23,710 bases of DNA, taken from positions 1-23,710 of IMG/VR virus record IMGVR_UViG_3300025759_000704; one strand, 5' to 3'. The notes beneath the pieces were generated by a model. The model was not told the origin of the DNA. It was given only the letters and a program-made list of their open reading frames with translations, and made no database searches. The first letter of the stretch is position 1, and the number at the start of each line of letters is the position of its first letter. Below are positions 7,359-14,789 of this stretch, one piece after another. A program made the translations under genes and the position numbers. The stretch is from a virus.

Positions 7359-7394
7359 GGCCGGGGAGCCCATGCAACAAAGCTCGACCCGGCC
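7359..7394 (+). other. Intergenic long stem-loop
   Basis: GGCCGGG (7359-7365) pairs with CCCGGCC (7388-7394), and inside it GAGC (7366-7369) pairs with GCTC (7382-7385), giving 11 pairs with a 2-nt bulge. It fills most of the gap between the helicase stop and the resolvase ribosome site. No T-tract follows, so transcript processing or stability is as likely as termination. Confidence 0.4.
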
Positions 7395-7426
7395 AATCAC
7401 GCAATCCAGTGGGAGGACTAGACCGC

Positions 7427-7918
7427 ATGACACCTAAACACCTAAAGGCGAGCGACGACCGGCGCAAGGCTCGGATAGGCTGCGACCCGGGCTTCACCGG
7501 CGGGCTTGCAGCCCTCACGCCAGACGGCAAGTTCATCAGCGGCATCAGGACGCCGATCTTCAAGTCGGGGAACCGTAAGCTGATCGACGGCAACGCCCTC
7601 GACAACTGGGCGGCTGACTTTGAGATCGAGCACGTCACGATCGAAGCCCCTAACTCCATGCCGAGGCAGGGCTTGCAGTCGACCTTCAACTTCGGGAGGG
7701 CCTGCGGTGCCGTTGAGTGCTGGGCTGTAACGATCGGCTGCCCTGTCACGCTGGTGACGCCGAGCGTATGGAAGCGTGCCCTCAACCTAAGCTCAGACAA
7801 GCAGGCAAGCCTCGACAAAGCGAGGTTGATCTTTGGGGTCAATGAGCTATGGTCGGTGAAGGCGAACGAAGGGATTGCCGAAGCAGCGCTTATTGCAACA
7901 TGGGAGATGTACCGATGA
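7427..7918 (+). CDS. RuvC-like Holliday junction resolvase
   Basis: A 163-residue RNase H-fold nuclease of the RuvC type, which in phages cuts branched DNA before packaging. The first strand carries the acidic residue in IGCDPGFTGGLA (D20), the second acidic site is VTIEAP (E73), the central helix reads FNFGRACGAVE, the wedge region VTPSVWKRAL is typical, and the last acidic motif is NEGIAEAALIA (E148, E152). Family members often have an aspartate pair in the last motif, and here glutamates take that place. The ATG at this start follows GGGAGGA by about 9 nt; a GTG 18 nt upstream is in frame but would lie at the ribosome site. The gene lies downstream of the SF1 helicase and its stop overlaps the next start (ATGA). 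Confidence 0.85.
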   Translation: MTPKHLKASDDRRKARIGCDPGFTGGLAALTPDGKFISGIRTPIFKSGNRKLIDGNALDNWAADFEIEHVTIEAPNSMPRQGLQSTFNFGRACGAVECWAVTIGCPVTLVTPSVWKRALNLSSDKQASLDKARLIFGVNELWSVKANEGIAEAALIATWEMYR

Positions 7919-8337
7919 GAAACACCAACTTTATAAAAAGTGGAGCCCTGATTTCAGCGCTCATATTGGCAGGCTGCACACAGCCGGAACCGCTCTGTGA
8001 TCGTGAGGCGATCGAGTGGGACAAGTACGGAACGGCAGAGGTGCCTATGGAGTGCAGACAGACTTACATCAAGCCGCCCAACACGGTCGACGACCCGCAC
8101 GATCCGGTCGATCCTCCTCACAAGCCGCCAGAGCCGCCCAAAGAGCCGCCGGGGCACAACCCCCCAAAGGAACCGCCAGAGCCGCCCCACGAGCCTCCTG
8201 CGAAGCGTGAGCACCGAGACAACGGCTTGGGGAACGGCGACGATCAGGCACCGGGTCGATCACTGACCCGCAACCGTGCCGAGAACGAGCGCGGCAACCC
8301 GGGGCACAAATCGGGTAAGGCGCAACGCAGTGACTGA
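7915..8337 (+). CDS. Proline-rich lipoprotein, possible outer-membrane spanin
   Basis: A 140-residue protein with a lipoprotein signal: a basic start (MRNTNFIK), a hydrophobic core and the lipobox LAGC, so Cys21 should be lipidated. Residues 53-100 are dense in proline with a repeating PP-E/K pattern (PPEPPKEPP, PPKEPPEPPHEPP), and the rest is a charged, Gly/Asn/Arg-rich tail. Proline-rich lipoproteins of phages are often outer-membrane spanins, which help break the outer membrane at lysis; the overlapping gene downstream encodes a membrane protein, which is compatible. However, this protein is longer than classical Rz1, the gene order is reversed, and no endolysin or holin is nearby. The spanin role is therefore a guess, and a structural or exclusion role is possible. 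The start codon overlaps the resolvase stop. Confidence 0.75.
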   Translation: MRNTNFIKSGALISALILAGCTQPEPLCDREAIEWDKYGTAEVPMECRQTYIKPPNTVDDPHDPVDPPHKPPEPPKEPPGHNPPKEPPEPPHEPPAKREHRDNGLGNGDDQAPGRSLTRNRAENERGNPGHKSGKAQRSD

Positions 8338-8461
8338 TCGCAAGCCGGGAATGTATGAGACCAAGAGCGAGGCGCTACTCGCCCTTGGCCCGGTCGTCGT
8401 CGTTGGTGCGCTGTTCATTGGGGCGATCGTCTACGCCGTCCTCAAGATGACAGCGGCATGA
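8330..8461 (+). CDS. Small single-pass membrane protein
   Basis: A 43-residue protein with a charged N-terminus and one strong transmembrane helix (about residues 19-39, rich in V, G, A, L and I), ending just after it in KMTAA. The GTG start was chosen because it overlaps the lipoprotein stop and has GTAAGG at about 9 nt; an internal ATG would give a 36-residue form. It could be a partner of the lipoprotein or a holin-like peptide, but it has no periplasmic coiled coil as inner-membrane spanins have. No family was recognised. Confidence 0.6.
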   Translation: MTDRKPGMYETKSEALLALGPVVVVGALFIGAIVYAVLKMTAA

Positions 8462-8928
8462 TCGAGGAAGAGGACGCCCGAGAAGAGCAGTACGAGCTCG
8501 ACGCTGTGATGATGCAGCTACAACACGATTGGAGACGCCTTCTGGCGTCTCACCATAACTTCACTCGCTCGTTCAAGGACGAGCTAGACGCCCTCCTCAG
8601 AGCATCACAGAGCCTGCTACCCGAGCAGGTGGACGACGTGATCTCATGCGGTCCACTAGAGGCGAGCCTCCTGTCTGGTCGCTGCACTTGGAGGGGCCGA
8701 GCTGTTCCCCTGTCCCATATGGAGCTGAAGCTAACCAGCACCTTAGCCAAGCGTCCAGATCAGCTATACGACCGCGACTTCCTGATGAGCGCTTTTATAC
8801 CGGACGGAGACAGCGATCGTCTGGTCGACAGCCACATAAAGCGCATTCGACGCAAGTTTGAGGCGGTCGATCGGGACTTCCGGCAAATATACACGATTTA
8901 CTCAGCAGGCTATAGGTGGAACCCATGA
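8458..8928 (+). CDS. Stand-alone OmpR/PhoB-type winged-helix DNA-binding protein
   Basis: A 156-residue protein whose residues 66-156 match the effector domain of two-component response regulators (Trans_reg_C type). It shows an N-terminal sheet (CTWRGRAVPLSHMELKL), the recognition region RLVDSHIKRIRRKF (121-134) and the final wing hairpin IYTIYSAGYRWNP (144-156). The receiver domain with its phosphorylated aspartate is absent; residues 1-60 are instead acidic and helical, perhaps for dimer formation. It should bind DNA without a phosphorylation switch, and could control late phage genes or mimic a host regulator such as ChvI. It overlaps its neighbours on both sides by ATGA and precedes the packaging genes, a fitting place for a late-gene regulator. 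The fold call is firm and the role is inferred. Confidence 0.85.
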   Translation: MIEEEDAREEQYELDAVMMQLQHDWRRLLASHHNFTRSFKDELDALLRASQSLLPEQVDDVISCGPLEASLLSGRCTWRGRAVPLSHMELKLTSTLAKRPDQLYDRDFLMSAFIPDGDSDRLVDSHIKRIRRKFEAVDRDFRQIYTIYSAGYRWNP

Positions 8929-9356
8929 CCTTCGCCCAACTAAAGCAGCGCATAATCGACACGCTCTACCTGCCCTTGTGGCTGCGGAGCGGGATCGCAG
9001 AGGTCGCCCCTGTTCTCATACAGCCCAAGATCGAGCCTGCCCCAGAAGGCACGCCGAAGTGGTGCCCCTTTACTCGGTCGCAGATGGTGGCGCTCAAGCC
9101 CGACGGAACGCAGACAGGGTCGAAGGTGGCAAAGAACCGGACAACCTACCAACGTGTCAACACCGAGACCAACGTCGTCGAGGTCATAGGATCGTCGATC
9201 GAGATCGCCTACTGCATTGGGGACAGGTGCGCAGTCTGGGACGCAAAGCACAGCCTGTGCGGTATGCGGAACCCGCTCCTTCACGTCGAAGACGCTGTCG
9301 TCGAGGCAAAGGCGCTATACGACGCGACCTACGGACAGACGACGTCAACCTTGTAA
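8925..9356 (+). CDS. Four-cysteine phage protein, probable zinc binder
   Basis: A 143-residue protein of unknown function. It contains WCPFTR (C47), YCIGDRCAVW (C97 and C102) and LCG (C112), an array I associate with small uncharacterised phage proteins that carry a CPF ... CIGxxC.AW ... CG pattern and probably bind one zinc ion. The N-terminus is helical and hydrophobic (TLYLPLWLR), but too short to be sure of a membrane anchor. The ATG was chosen for its ATGA overlap with the winged-helix gene and the AGGTGG ribosome site; a GTG three codons earlier is possible. It stands just before the terminase genes. Confidence 0.7.
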   Translation: MTFAQLKQRIIDTLYLPLWLRSGIAEVAPVLIQPKIEPAPEGTPKWCPFTRSQMVALKPDGTQTGSKVAKNRTTYQRVNTETNVVEVIGSSIEIAYCIGDRCAVWDAKHSLCGMRNPLLHVEDAVVEAKALYDATYGQTTSTL

Positions 9357-9380
9357 TTTGCGCCGATCTCGGCATATTCT
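9351..9380 (+). promoter_or_regulatory. Weak candidate promoter before the terminase genes
   Basis: TTGTAA (9351-9356) and TATTCT (9375-9380) are 18 nt apart in the only non-coding gap before the head genes. Each hexamer matches the consensus at four positions, so this is a weak call. A late promoter might instead be recognised by a phage factor. Confidence 0.25.
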
Positions 9381-9401
9381 GCCACAACTCAGAGGGACAG
9401 C

Positions 9402-9764
9402 ATGGCGCATCCAGCCCACATACCGACAGACTTGACACGGGAGAAGGTCTCAGAGCTCGCCTCCTTTGGCGTAAACCAACGTGATATTGCCAAATCGCTA
9501 AAGATAAACCATGCAACGCTGGTAAAGTATTACCGGGCCGAGCTCGACCTCGGCCTCACTGAAGCCAACGCTAAGGTGGCGAGGACACTGTTCAACAAAG
9601 CAACCGACCCCGAGATTAGCGGGCCAACGGTCACCGCTGCGATCTTCTGGTTGAAGACCCGGGCAAGGTGGCGTGAGACCAACGACCTCGACATCACTAG
9701 CTCTGACGGCTCTCTGAAGTCGATCGCTTGGAAAGTAATCAAGGCGAAAGAGGTCGAGGAGTGA
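9402..9764 (+). CDS. Terminase small subunit
   Basis: A 120-residue protein with an N-terminal helix-turn-helix (FGVNQRDIAKSLKINHATLV, about residues 24-43), the DNA-binding part of terminase small subunits that recognises the packaging site. The middle is helical and suits oligomer formation, and the C-terminal 35 residues would touch the large subunit. Identity rests on size, the helix-turn-helix and the position directly before the large subunit, whose GTG start overlaps its stop. GAGGGA stands about 5 nt before the ATG. Confidence 0.8.
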   Translation: MAHPAHIPTDLTREKVSELASFGVNQRDIAKSLKINHATLVKYYRAELDLGLTEANAKVARTLFNKATDPEISGPTVTAAIFWLKTRARWRETNDLDITSSDGSLKSIAWKVIKAKEVEE

Positions 9765-10990
9765 GCTATCAAGGCACGATCAGGAAGAGCTCGGAGCTGC
9801 CGATCGAGGTCGCCGAGAAGATGGTGCCAGCCCTTACGCCGTCCAGATACAAGGCGCTCTATGGTGGCAGAGGTGGCACAAAGTCGTATTTCGCAGCCGA
9901 CTACACCGTCGCCAAAGCGCTAGAGGGCTGGAAGTGCCTCTGTGTTCGTGAGGTGCAGCTCTCCCTCGATCAATCCTCGAAGGCACTGATCGAGAGCCGC
10001 ATCTACTCACACGGATTGCAGGATGACTTCCGCATCCTGAAGAGCCATATCGAGAGCCGCAATGGTGGGCGGATAGAGTTCAAGGGGATGCAGCAGTTCA
10101 ACGCTGCGAACATCAAGTCGCTCGAAGGCTACCATCTCGCATGGTGGGAGGAGGCGCACACCGCCTCTCAGTATGCGATCGACCTACTGACCCCGACGAT
10201 CCGGGCCGCCAAGTCGGAGCTCATATTCACATGGAACCCCGAGTTCCCCGAAGACCCGGTCGACCAGATGTTCCGAGGGCCGAACCCGGTATCTGGGGCA
10301 ATCCTGATCGAGTGCAGCTCGAACGATAATCCTTGGCTGCCTGACGTCCTACGCAACGAACGCTCCGATCTGTATCGCAGAGACCCGGAGAAGGCCGCAT
10401 GGGTTTGGGGCGGCTCATACCGCACGATCTCCGACGCCAACATCCTCAAGGGCCTATACAGGGCCGAGGCGTTCGAGGCTCAACCACATTGGGACGGGCC
10501 TTATCAGGGCCTCGACTTCGGCTTCGCTAATGACCCGAGTGCAGCAATCAGGCTGTGGATATGGGGCAAGTCGCTCTACGTTGAGCACGCCGTCGGCACC
10601 ATAGCCCTCGACATAGACATAACCGAGCAATACATGATCGACCGCGTGCCGGATTGGGACAGATACCCGATCAGGTGCGACAACGCACGACCAGAGAGCA
10701 TCTCATACCTCAACAAACACGGAGCAGGGACTTACTCAGCGGCTAAGAAGTGGCCGGGAAGTATCGAAGACGGGATCGCATGGCTCAGGAGCTTCGACGA
10801 GATCGTCGTTCACCCCACAACAGCGCAGCCATTCCTCAAGGAGTGTAAGCGCTATTCGTACAAGACAAACAAAGCAGGCGACGTTATGCCTGCCGTTGAG
10901 GACAAGGACAATCATTGGATGGACGCCGCACGCTATGCCGCCGCGCCGTTGATCCGGGCGCAAGGTGCGCCTTCAATCAGGAGCCTATGA
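9761..10990 (+). CDS. terL: Terminase large subunit (packaging ATPase/nuclease)
   Basis: A 409-residue packaging motor that drives DNA into the prohead and cuts it. The ATPase half shows a Walker A variant GGRGGTKS (35-42), Walker B with catalytic acid in LAWWEEAH (127-133) and the coupling motif FTWNPEFPEDP. The RNase H-like nuclease half shows the three acidic positions GLDFGFANDPS (D252), RCDNARPES (D307) and DNHWMDAARYAA (D388). The form resembles the PBSX/Terminase_3 group. The start is a GTG that overlaps the small-subunit stop (GTGA), with GAGG just upstream; an upstream in-frame ATG would add 11 residues inside the previous gene. All key residues are present, so it should be active. 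Confidence 0.95.
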   Translation: MSYQGTIRKSSELPIEVAEKMVPALTPSRYKALYGGRGGTKSYFAADYTVAKALEGWKCLCVREVQLSLDQSSKALIESRIYSHGLQDDFRILKSHIESRNGGRIEFKGMQQFNAANIKSLEGYHLAWWEEAHTASQYAIDLLTPTIRAAKSELIFTWNPEFPEDPVDQMFRGPNPVSGAILIECSSNDNPWLPDVLRNERSDLYRRDPEKAAWVWGGSYRTISDANILKGLYRAEAFEAQPHWDGPYQGLDFGFANDPSAAIRLWIWGKSLYVEHAVGTIALDIDITEQYMIDRVPDWDRYPIRCDNARPESISYLNKHGAGTYSAAKKWPGSIEDGIAWLRSFDEIVVHPTTAQPFLKECKRYSYKTNKAGDVMPAVEDKDNHWMDAARYAAAPLIRAQGAPSIRSL

Positions 10991-10991
10991 G

Positions 10992-12242
10992 ATGGGCATG
11001 TTCGACTTTCTACGCAAAGCATCAGAGACCAGCAGGCTCCTAGTGGTGAACCCCGGGCAGCCGAAGTGGACGCCGAGGAACTACACGTCGTTCGCAAAGG
11101 AGGCGTACAGCTATAACGTCGTCGCCTACCAATCCATCAACCGGATCGGGGATGCGATCGCGACCATAGACTTCGACGTCTGGAAGGACGACAAGCCGGT
11201 CGAGGGGCCTCACCCTCTCAAGGAGCTGTGGAAGAAGCCGAACGCACAGCAAGCAGGCGGCGAATACATCAGGGCCGTGATTGGCTATCTGATGATCGCG
11301 GGCAACTCATACGCAGAGCAGGTGACAGGCGAAGGCGGTCGACCCGTCGAGCTGCACGTTCCCCGAGCCGACCGCATGAAGGTCGTGCCAGATGCAGAGG
11401 GCCTCGTCGCCTCTTACGTCTACAAGCACAACGGCAAGCAAGTGAGGTGGGACGTCGACCCCCTTACAGGCAAGGGCGACATCCTGCACCTGAAGACGTT
11501 CAACCCTCTCGATGATTACTACGGTATGAGCCCGGTCGAGGCTGGAGCCTTCGCGATCGACCAGCACAACGAGAGCATGAAGTGGATGCAGGCGCTCCTA
11601 CAGAACAGTGCCAGACCATCCGGCGCACTGGTTGCCAAAGAGGGCAGCGTCCTCGGCGACGAGCAGTTCTCGCGGCTGAAGGCACAGATTGAGGATCAGT
11701 ATTCAGGCTCTGCGAACGCAGGGCGGCCAATGCTCCTAGAGAACGGCCTGTCGTGGCAGCAAATGGGCTTCTCTCCTAACGATATGGGCGCACTTGAGAC
11801 TAAGTTCTCTTCGGCTCGCGACGTTGCGCTCGCCTTCGGCGTGCCTGCACAGCTCCTCGGCATACCCGGGGACAACACCTATTCAAACTATCGGGAGGCA
11901 AGGCTCGCTTTCTACGAGGACACGATCCTTCCTCTGCTCGGTTATCTGCTAGGGGAGTTTAACTCGTGGTTTCAGGAGCCGTTTGACGGCGCTTACCTCA
12001 AGCCCGATATGGACAACATTCCGGCGATCGCGGAGAAGCGGCAAGAGCTATGGGACGCGATCGACAGCAGCTCGGAGCTCACGATCAACGAGAAGCGGGA
12101 AGCCAAGGGCTACCCGGCACTTGAGACCGTGGTGCCCGGTGAAGACGGGAACCGCCTCCTTGCCCCACAGCAGCGCAACACAGCAGCGTTGAACACTGAC
12201 GAGGGCAAAGCAATAGCGGCACGGCTCGCCTTTGGGACGTAG
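10992..12242 (+). CDS. Portal protein, HK97-like
   Basis: A 416-residue portal of the HK97/lambdoid Phage_portal type. Twelve copies would form the ring through which DNA enters and leaves the capsid. Typical stretches are YNVVAYQSINRIGDAIATI near the N-terminus, GNSYAEQV, HLKTFNPLDDYYGMSPVEAG, and LLGIPGDNTYSNYREARLAFYEDTILPLL in the stem and wing region (quoted in parts here: LLGIPGDNTYSNYREAR, then AFYEDTILPLL). The ATG used has AGGAG at 8 nt and lies just after the terminase stop. Another ATG two codons further on is possible. It sits in the standard order terminase, portal, minor head protein. Confidence 0.93.
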   Translation: MGMFDFLRKASETSRLLVVNPGQPKWTPRNYTSFAKEAYSYNVVAYQSINRIGDAIATIDFDVWKDDKPVEGPHPLKELWKKPNAQQAGGEYIRAVIGYLMIAGNSYAEQVTGEGGRPVELHVPRADRMKVVPDAEGLVASYVYKHNGKQVRWDVDPLTGKGDILHLKTFNPLDDYYGMSPVEAGAFAIDQHNESMKWMQALLQNSARPSGALVAKEGSVLGDEQFSRLKAQIEDQYSGSANAGRPMLLENGLSWQQMGFSPNDMGALETKFSSARDVALAFGVPAQLLGIPGDNTYSNYREARLAFYEDTILPLLGYLLGEFNSWFQEPFDGAYLKPDMDNIPAIAEKRQELWDAIDSSSELTINEKREAKGYPALETVVPGEDGNRLLAPQQRNTAALNTDEGKAIAARLAFGT

Positions 12243-13884
12243 AGAAGACATCGAGGCCGAGCTTGCACTGCAAGATCGGGCCGTTGAGCGTCACGAGCGC
12301 AAGATCGCCAAGGCGATAAAGGACGCAATGCTTCAGGTGGCAACCGAGCTCCGGGCAACGCTGAACCCCGATCTTCCATTCGACCACTTCAGACGGATCG
12401 AGGAGGCTATGGGCGATCTCTATCGGGACGTCACACGCAGCATAGCAGCCTCGATGATCGACCGCTTCAAGTCTGGTTTCGAGCACTTGGAGACCAAGGA
12501 CGACAACGACGGCTTCTACGAGCGTATCTGGCAAGAGTACCTGAACCAATACGGCGGGACGAGGATCGCACAGATCAGCGAGACGACCCGCAGGCAGATC
12601 GTCGCCCTGATCGACAAGGGCCTCAGAGACGGCCTTTCTCTCGACGAGATAGCCGGAGAGATCAGGATGCGAGCTCCTGATATGTCGGCGCTACGAGCTC
12701 ACACGATCGCACGCACAGAGACGCACTCTGCCTCGATGTATGCCAGCCTTCAGAGCGCAAAGCAGTCGACGGTCGAGCTCCTGAAGGAGTGGGTATCTGT
12801 CGAGGACAGCAGGACAAGGGACTTCGGAGAGGGCGACGGCGTTGTCGACTTCTACGATCACCGCTCGATGAACGGCGTCAAGGTGCCGATCGACGACCCA
12901 TTCGAGGTGCCGAACAAGCTCGGAGGGAGCGAGAAGCTCATGTTCCCGGGCGATCCGGCAGGCTCGGCGGCTAATATAATCAACTGCCGGTGTGGGCAGG
13001 TCTACGTCGACACAGACGAAGACGAGGTCGAGGACGACGTTCCCCCGGCTATCGAGGCAACAGCTCCAGCATTTAGATATAAGACAATAAAAGACCCGGA
13101 GCCTACAGAGGACGCCTTTAGAGCGTTTATTATTAGCAACGGAATAGCAAAGAAAGCGGACTTTTCAGGGGTAGACTATGAGAAAGTCGCGCCTCACTTG
13201 CGACAGTTTCTTGAGGTAAAGGAGCGCTTTGACCTAGACCCCATGTGGATAGTAGGCCCCATTGAGAACGCAAACCCAAATTGGCTAGGGGACAGAAGAC
13301 CTCTAGCCTCGTTCTACCCTGCAATGGATGAATTGAGCCTCGACACCGGGCCCAACTTTATGAAGCCGACCGGCACTAGGGGCATCTGGAACATGCCAAA
13401 GCAGTTTGGAGACGATGAAACATGGGCAAGGCAAAACTTCTATACGGACAAGTCAAGAAAAGAGGGCACTTATTTAGAGATGCGAGAAGCGGCTGTCGGG
13501 TATCTGGACGAGGACCTCACCGTCAGACTTGACCGATCTCGGGAGAGCGCGAGCTTTGGCTTTACTGTCGAGGACGACATGCTCAGTCCTGCCACGTTCG
13601 AGAGCCGAAAAGCCGCGACAGTCTACCATGAGTTCGGGCACGTCGTGCACTTAGCAAACACTAAAAACCCGGGAATGAGCGAGGCAATAGACACTTTCAA
13701 TGAGCAGGTAGTTCCGCACTACACCGGGTGGAGTTACTTACTCTCCGACTACGCCTCGACTAATGAGAAGGAGTATGTAGCAGAAGCGTTCTCCCTTTAT
13801 ATGAGAGGGGACGTCGACGAGTTCTATCGTATTCACCCTGACCTTCTCTCTATATTTCAACAGTATGACAGAGGAGCGTTATGA
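12232..13884 (+). CDS. MuF-type minor head protein fused to zincin metallopeptidase domain
   Basis: A 550-residue fusion. Residues 100-257 are a Mu gpF/SPP1 gp7-like head morphogenesis domain (ARTETHSAS; VSVEDSRTRD; FPGDPAGSAANIINCRCG), which sits at the portal and enters the virion. An acidic linker (DTDEDEVEDDV, 260-270) leads to a second domain, residues 280-550, with the zinc-peptidase motif HEFGH (466-470) and a plausible third ligand in EYVAEAF (E518). The DNA of this second part is poorer in GC (26 of 60 bases at 13081-13140, against 37 of 60 at 12241-12300), which suggests a separately acquired module. MuF proteins with variable C-terminal toxin domains are a known class of phage polymorphic toxins. 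The start is uncertain: a TTG overlapping the portal stop is used, without a clear ribosome site. Substrate unknown. Confidence 0.85.
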   Translation: MGRREDIEAELALQDRAVERHERKIAKAIKDAMLQVATELRATLNPDLPFDHFRRIEEAMGDLYRDVTRSIAASMIDRFKSGFEHLETKDDNDGFYERIWQEYLNQYGGTRIAQISETTRRQIVALIDKGLRDGLSLDEIAGEIRMRAPDMSALRAHTIARTETHSASMYASLQSAKQSTVELLKEWVSVEDSRTRDFGEGDGVVDFYDHRSMNGVKVPIDDPFEVPNKLGGSEKLMFPGDPAGSAANIINCRCGQVYVDTDEDEVEDDVPPAIEATAPAFRYKTIKDPEPTEDAFRAFIISNGIAKKADFSGVDYEKVAPHLRQFLEVKERFDLDPMWIVGPIENANPNWLGDRRPLASFYPAMDELSLDTGPNFMKPTGTRGIWNMPKQFGDDETWARQNFYTDKSRKEGTYLEMREAAVGYLDEDLTVRLDRSRESASFGFTVEDDMLSPATFESRKAATVYHEFGHVVHLANTKNPGMSEAIDTFNEQVVPHYTGWSYLLSDYASTNEKEYVAEAFSLYMRGDVDEFYRIHPDLLSIFQQYDRGAL

Positions 13885-14060
13885 GAGACCCAAAGAAGCG
13901 ACCATCGGACCTAATTCGTGAAGTGCTCGAAGCTCCACCGGAGCAAAGAGAGGAGCTTGCCGCTAGGCTCCTGTCTGAGTACGAGAACAGCGACACAGAG
14001 CGCGTCGAGATGTGGCTAGAGGAGGCACTAGCCCTAGAACCAGTGGACAGGAAGGGCTGA
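13881..14060 (+). CDS. Small antitoxin-like protein, candidate partner of the MuF toxin domain
   Basis: A 59-residue, highly charged helical protein whose start overlaps the stop of the MuF fusion (ATGA). The segment EQREELAARLLSEY (21-34) followed by ERVEMWLEEALALE (40-53) resembles the short 'addiction module' antitoxin-like family (Unstab_antitox), whose members have an R/E-E-L-A-x-x-L-L-S helix and a W-x-E-E-A helix. The position right after a toxin-like domain, with translational coupling, is where immunity or antitoxin genes are found. It could equally be a small head protein. The SD-like GAGGAG lies 5-10 nt upstream within the previous gene. The ORF is certain by overlap and composition; its role is inferred. 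Confidence 0.65.
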   Translation: MRDPKKRPSDLIREVLEAPPEQREELAARLLSEYENSDTERVEMWLEEALALEPVDRKG

Positions 14061-14061
14061 A

Positions 14062-14115
14062 ATGGCATATATAGACGGCGACACAGCACACGGTAGGCGC
14101 ATCGCATGGACTTGA
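14062..14115 (+). CDS. Possible 17-codon minigene before the protease gene
   Basis: An ATG with a very good ribosome site (AGGAAGGG, 6 nt) opens a 17-residue frame (MAYIDGDTAHGRRIAWT) whose stop overlaps the protease start region. It may be a leader that couples translation to the protease gene, which has only a weak ribosome site (GGTAGG) of its own, or a remnant of a lost gene. No function can be assigned. Confidence 0.3.
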   Translation: MAYIDGDTAHGRRIAWT

Positions 14116-14789
14116 AGCATTTAGACGTCGATCTTGAGGTCAAGCAAATCTCGGACACAGGCGAGTTTGCAGGCTACGCCTCAACAAGCGGAAACGTAGA
14201 CCGGGGCGGCGACATAGTCGAGGTCGGAGCCTTCAAGGTCTCCCTCGATCAGTACGCACAGAAGGGCAAGTTTCCCAAGATGCTCTGGAACCATGACCCG
14301 AACAAGATCGTCGGCGTCTGGACCGATATGCGAGAAGACGAGAAGGGCCTCCTCGTTAATGGCCGCATGATCGTCGACACGCAGCTCGGCAAAGAGACAC
14401 ATATCCTGATGCAACAAGGCGCGATCGACAGCATGTCGATTGGCTACAAGACAATCGAGGCAGACTTCGAGGGCGAGAACGCAAGCGTCAGACGCTTGAA
14501 ACAGCTTGAGCTCTGGGAAGTCTCCCTTGTCACTTTTCCAATGAACCCCGAGGCCGCGATCACAGCCGTGAAGCGTCTCGATCACATTGGTGACGTTGAG
14601 CGCATACTGCGAGAGGCAGGTGTCGCCAACAAGTTCGCGAAGCTCGTCGCCCTTTATGGGTACGAGGGCGCGATCAAACGTCTGGACGGACAGCGGGAAG
14701 CTGACGCACTGGCGAAAACACAGGACGACAACGATCTTCGTCGTCTTTTCGCTAACCTCAACACCCGAAAGGGGATCAGCAATGTCTGA
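14106..14789 (+). CDS. HK97-family prohead maturation protease
   Basis: A 227-residue serine protease that trims the capsid protein and scaffold during head maturation. The N-terminal part has GEFAGYASTSGNVDRGGDIV, the usual opening of the family. The catalytic histidine is in LWNHDP (H63) and the serine in DSMSIGY (S111), with ELWEVSLVTFPMNPEA as the following conserved strand. The C-terminal 70 residues are helical and charged, and could act as scaffold. The gene lies directly before the major capsid gene and overlaps it by 8 nt, the common order in HK97-type phages. Confidence 0.93.
   Translation: MDLKHLDVDLEVKQISDTGEFAGYASTSGNVDRGGDIVEVGAFKVSLDQYAQKGKFPKMLWNHDPNKIVGVWTDMREDEKGLLVNGRMIVDTQLGKETHILMQQGAIDSMSIGYKTIEADFEGENASVRRLKQLELWEVSLVTFPMNPEAAITAVKRLDHIGDVERILREAGVANKFAKLVALYGYEGAIKRLDGQREADALAKTQDDNDLRRLFANLNTRKGISNV

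Noticed and set aside
7915-8461. Firm Rz/Rz1 spanin pair
   Set aside because: The membrane protein has no periplasmic coiled coil, the order is reversed, and no endolysin or holin is beside it. It is kept only as a possibility.
14587-14781. N-terminal extension of the capsid protein
   Set aside because: It lies within the protease gene in another frame. The internal ATG at 14782 has a good ribosome site and gives the normal family length.
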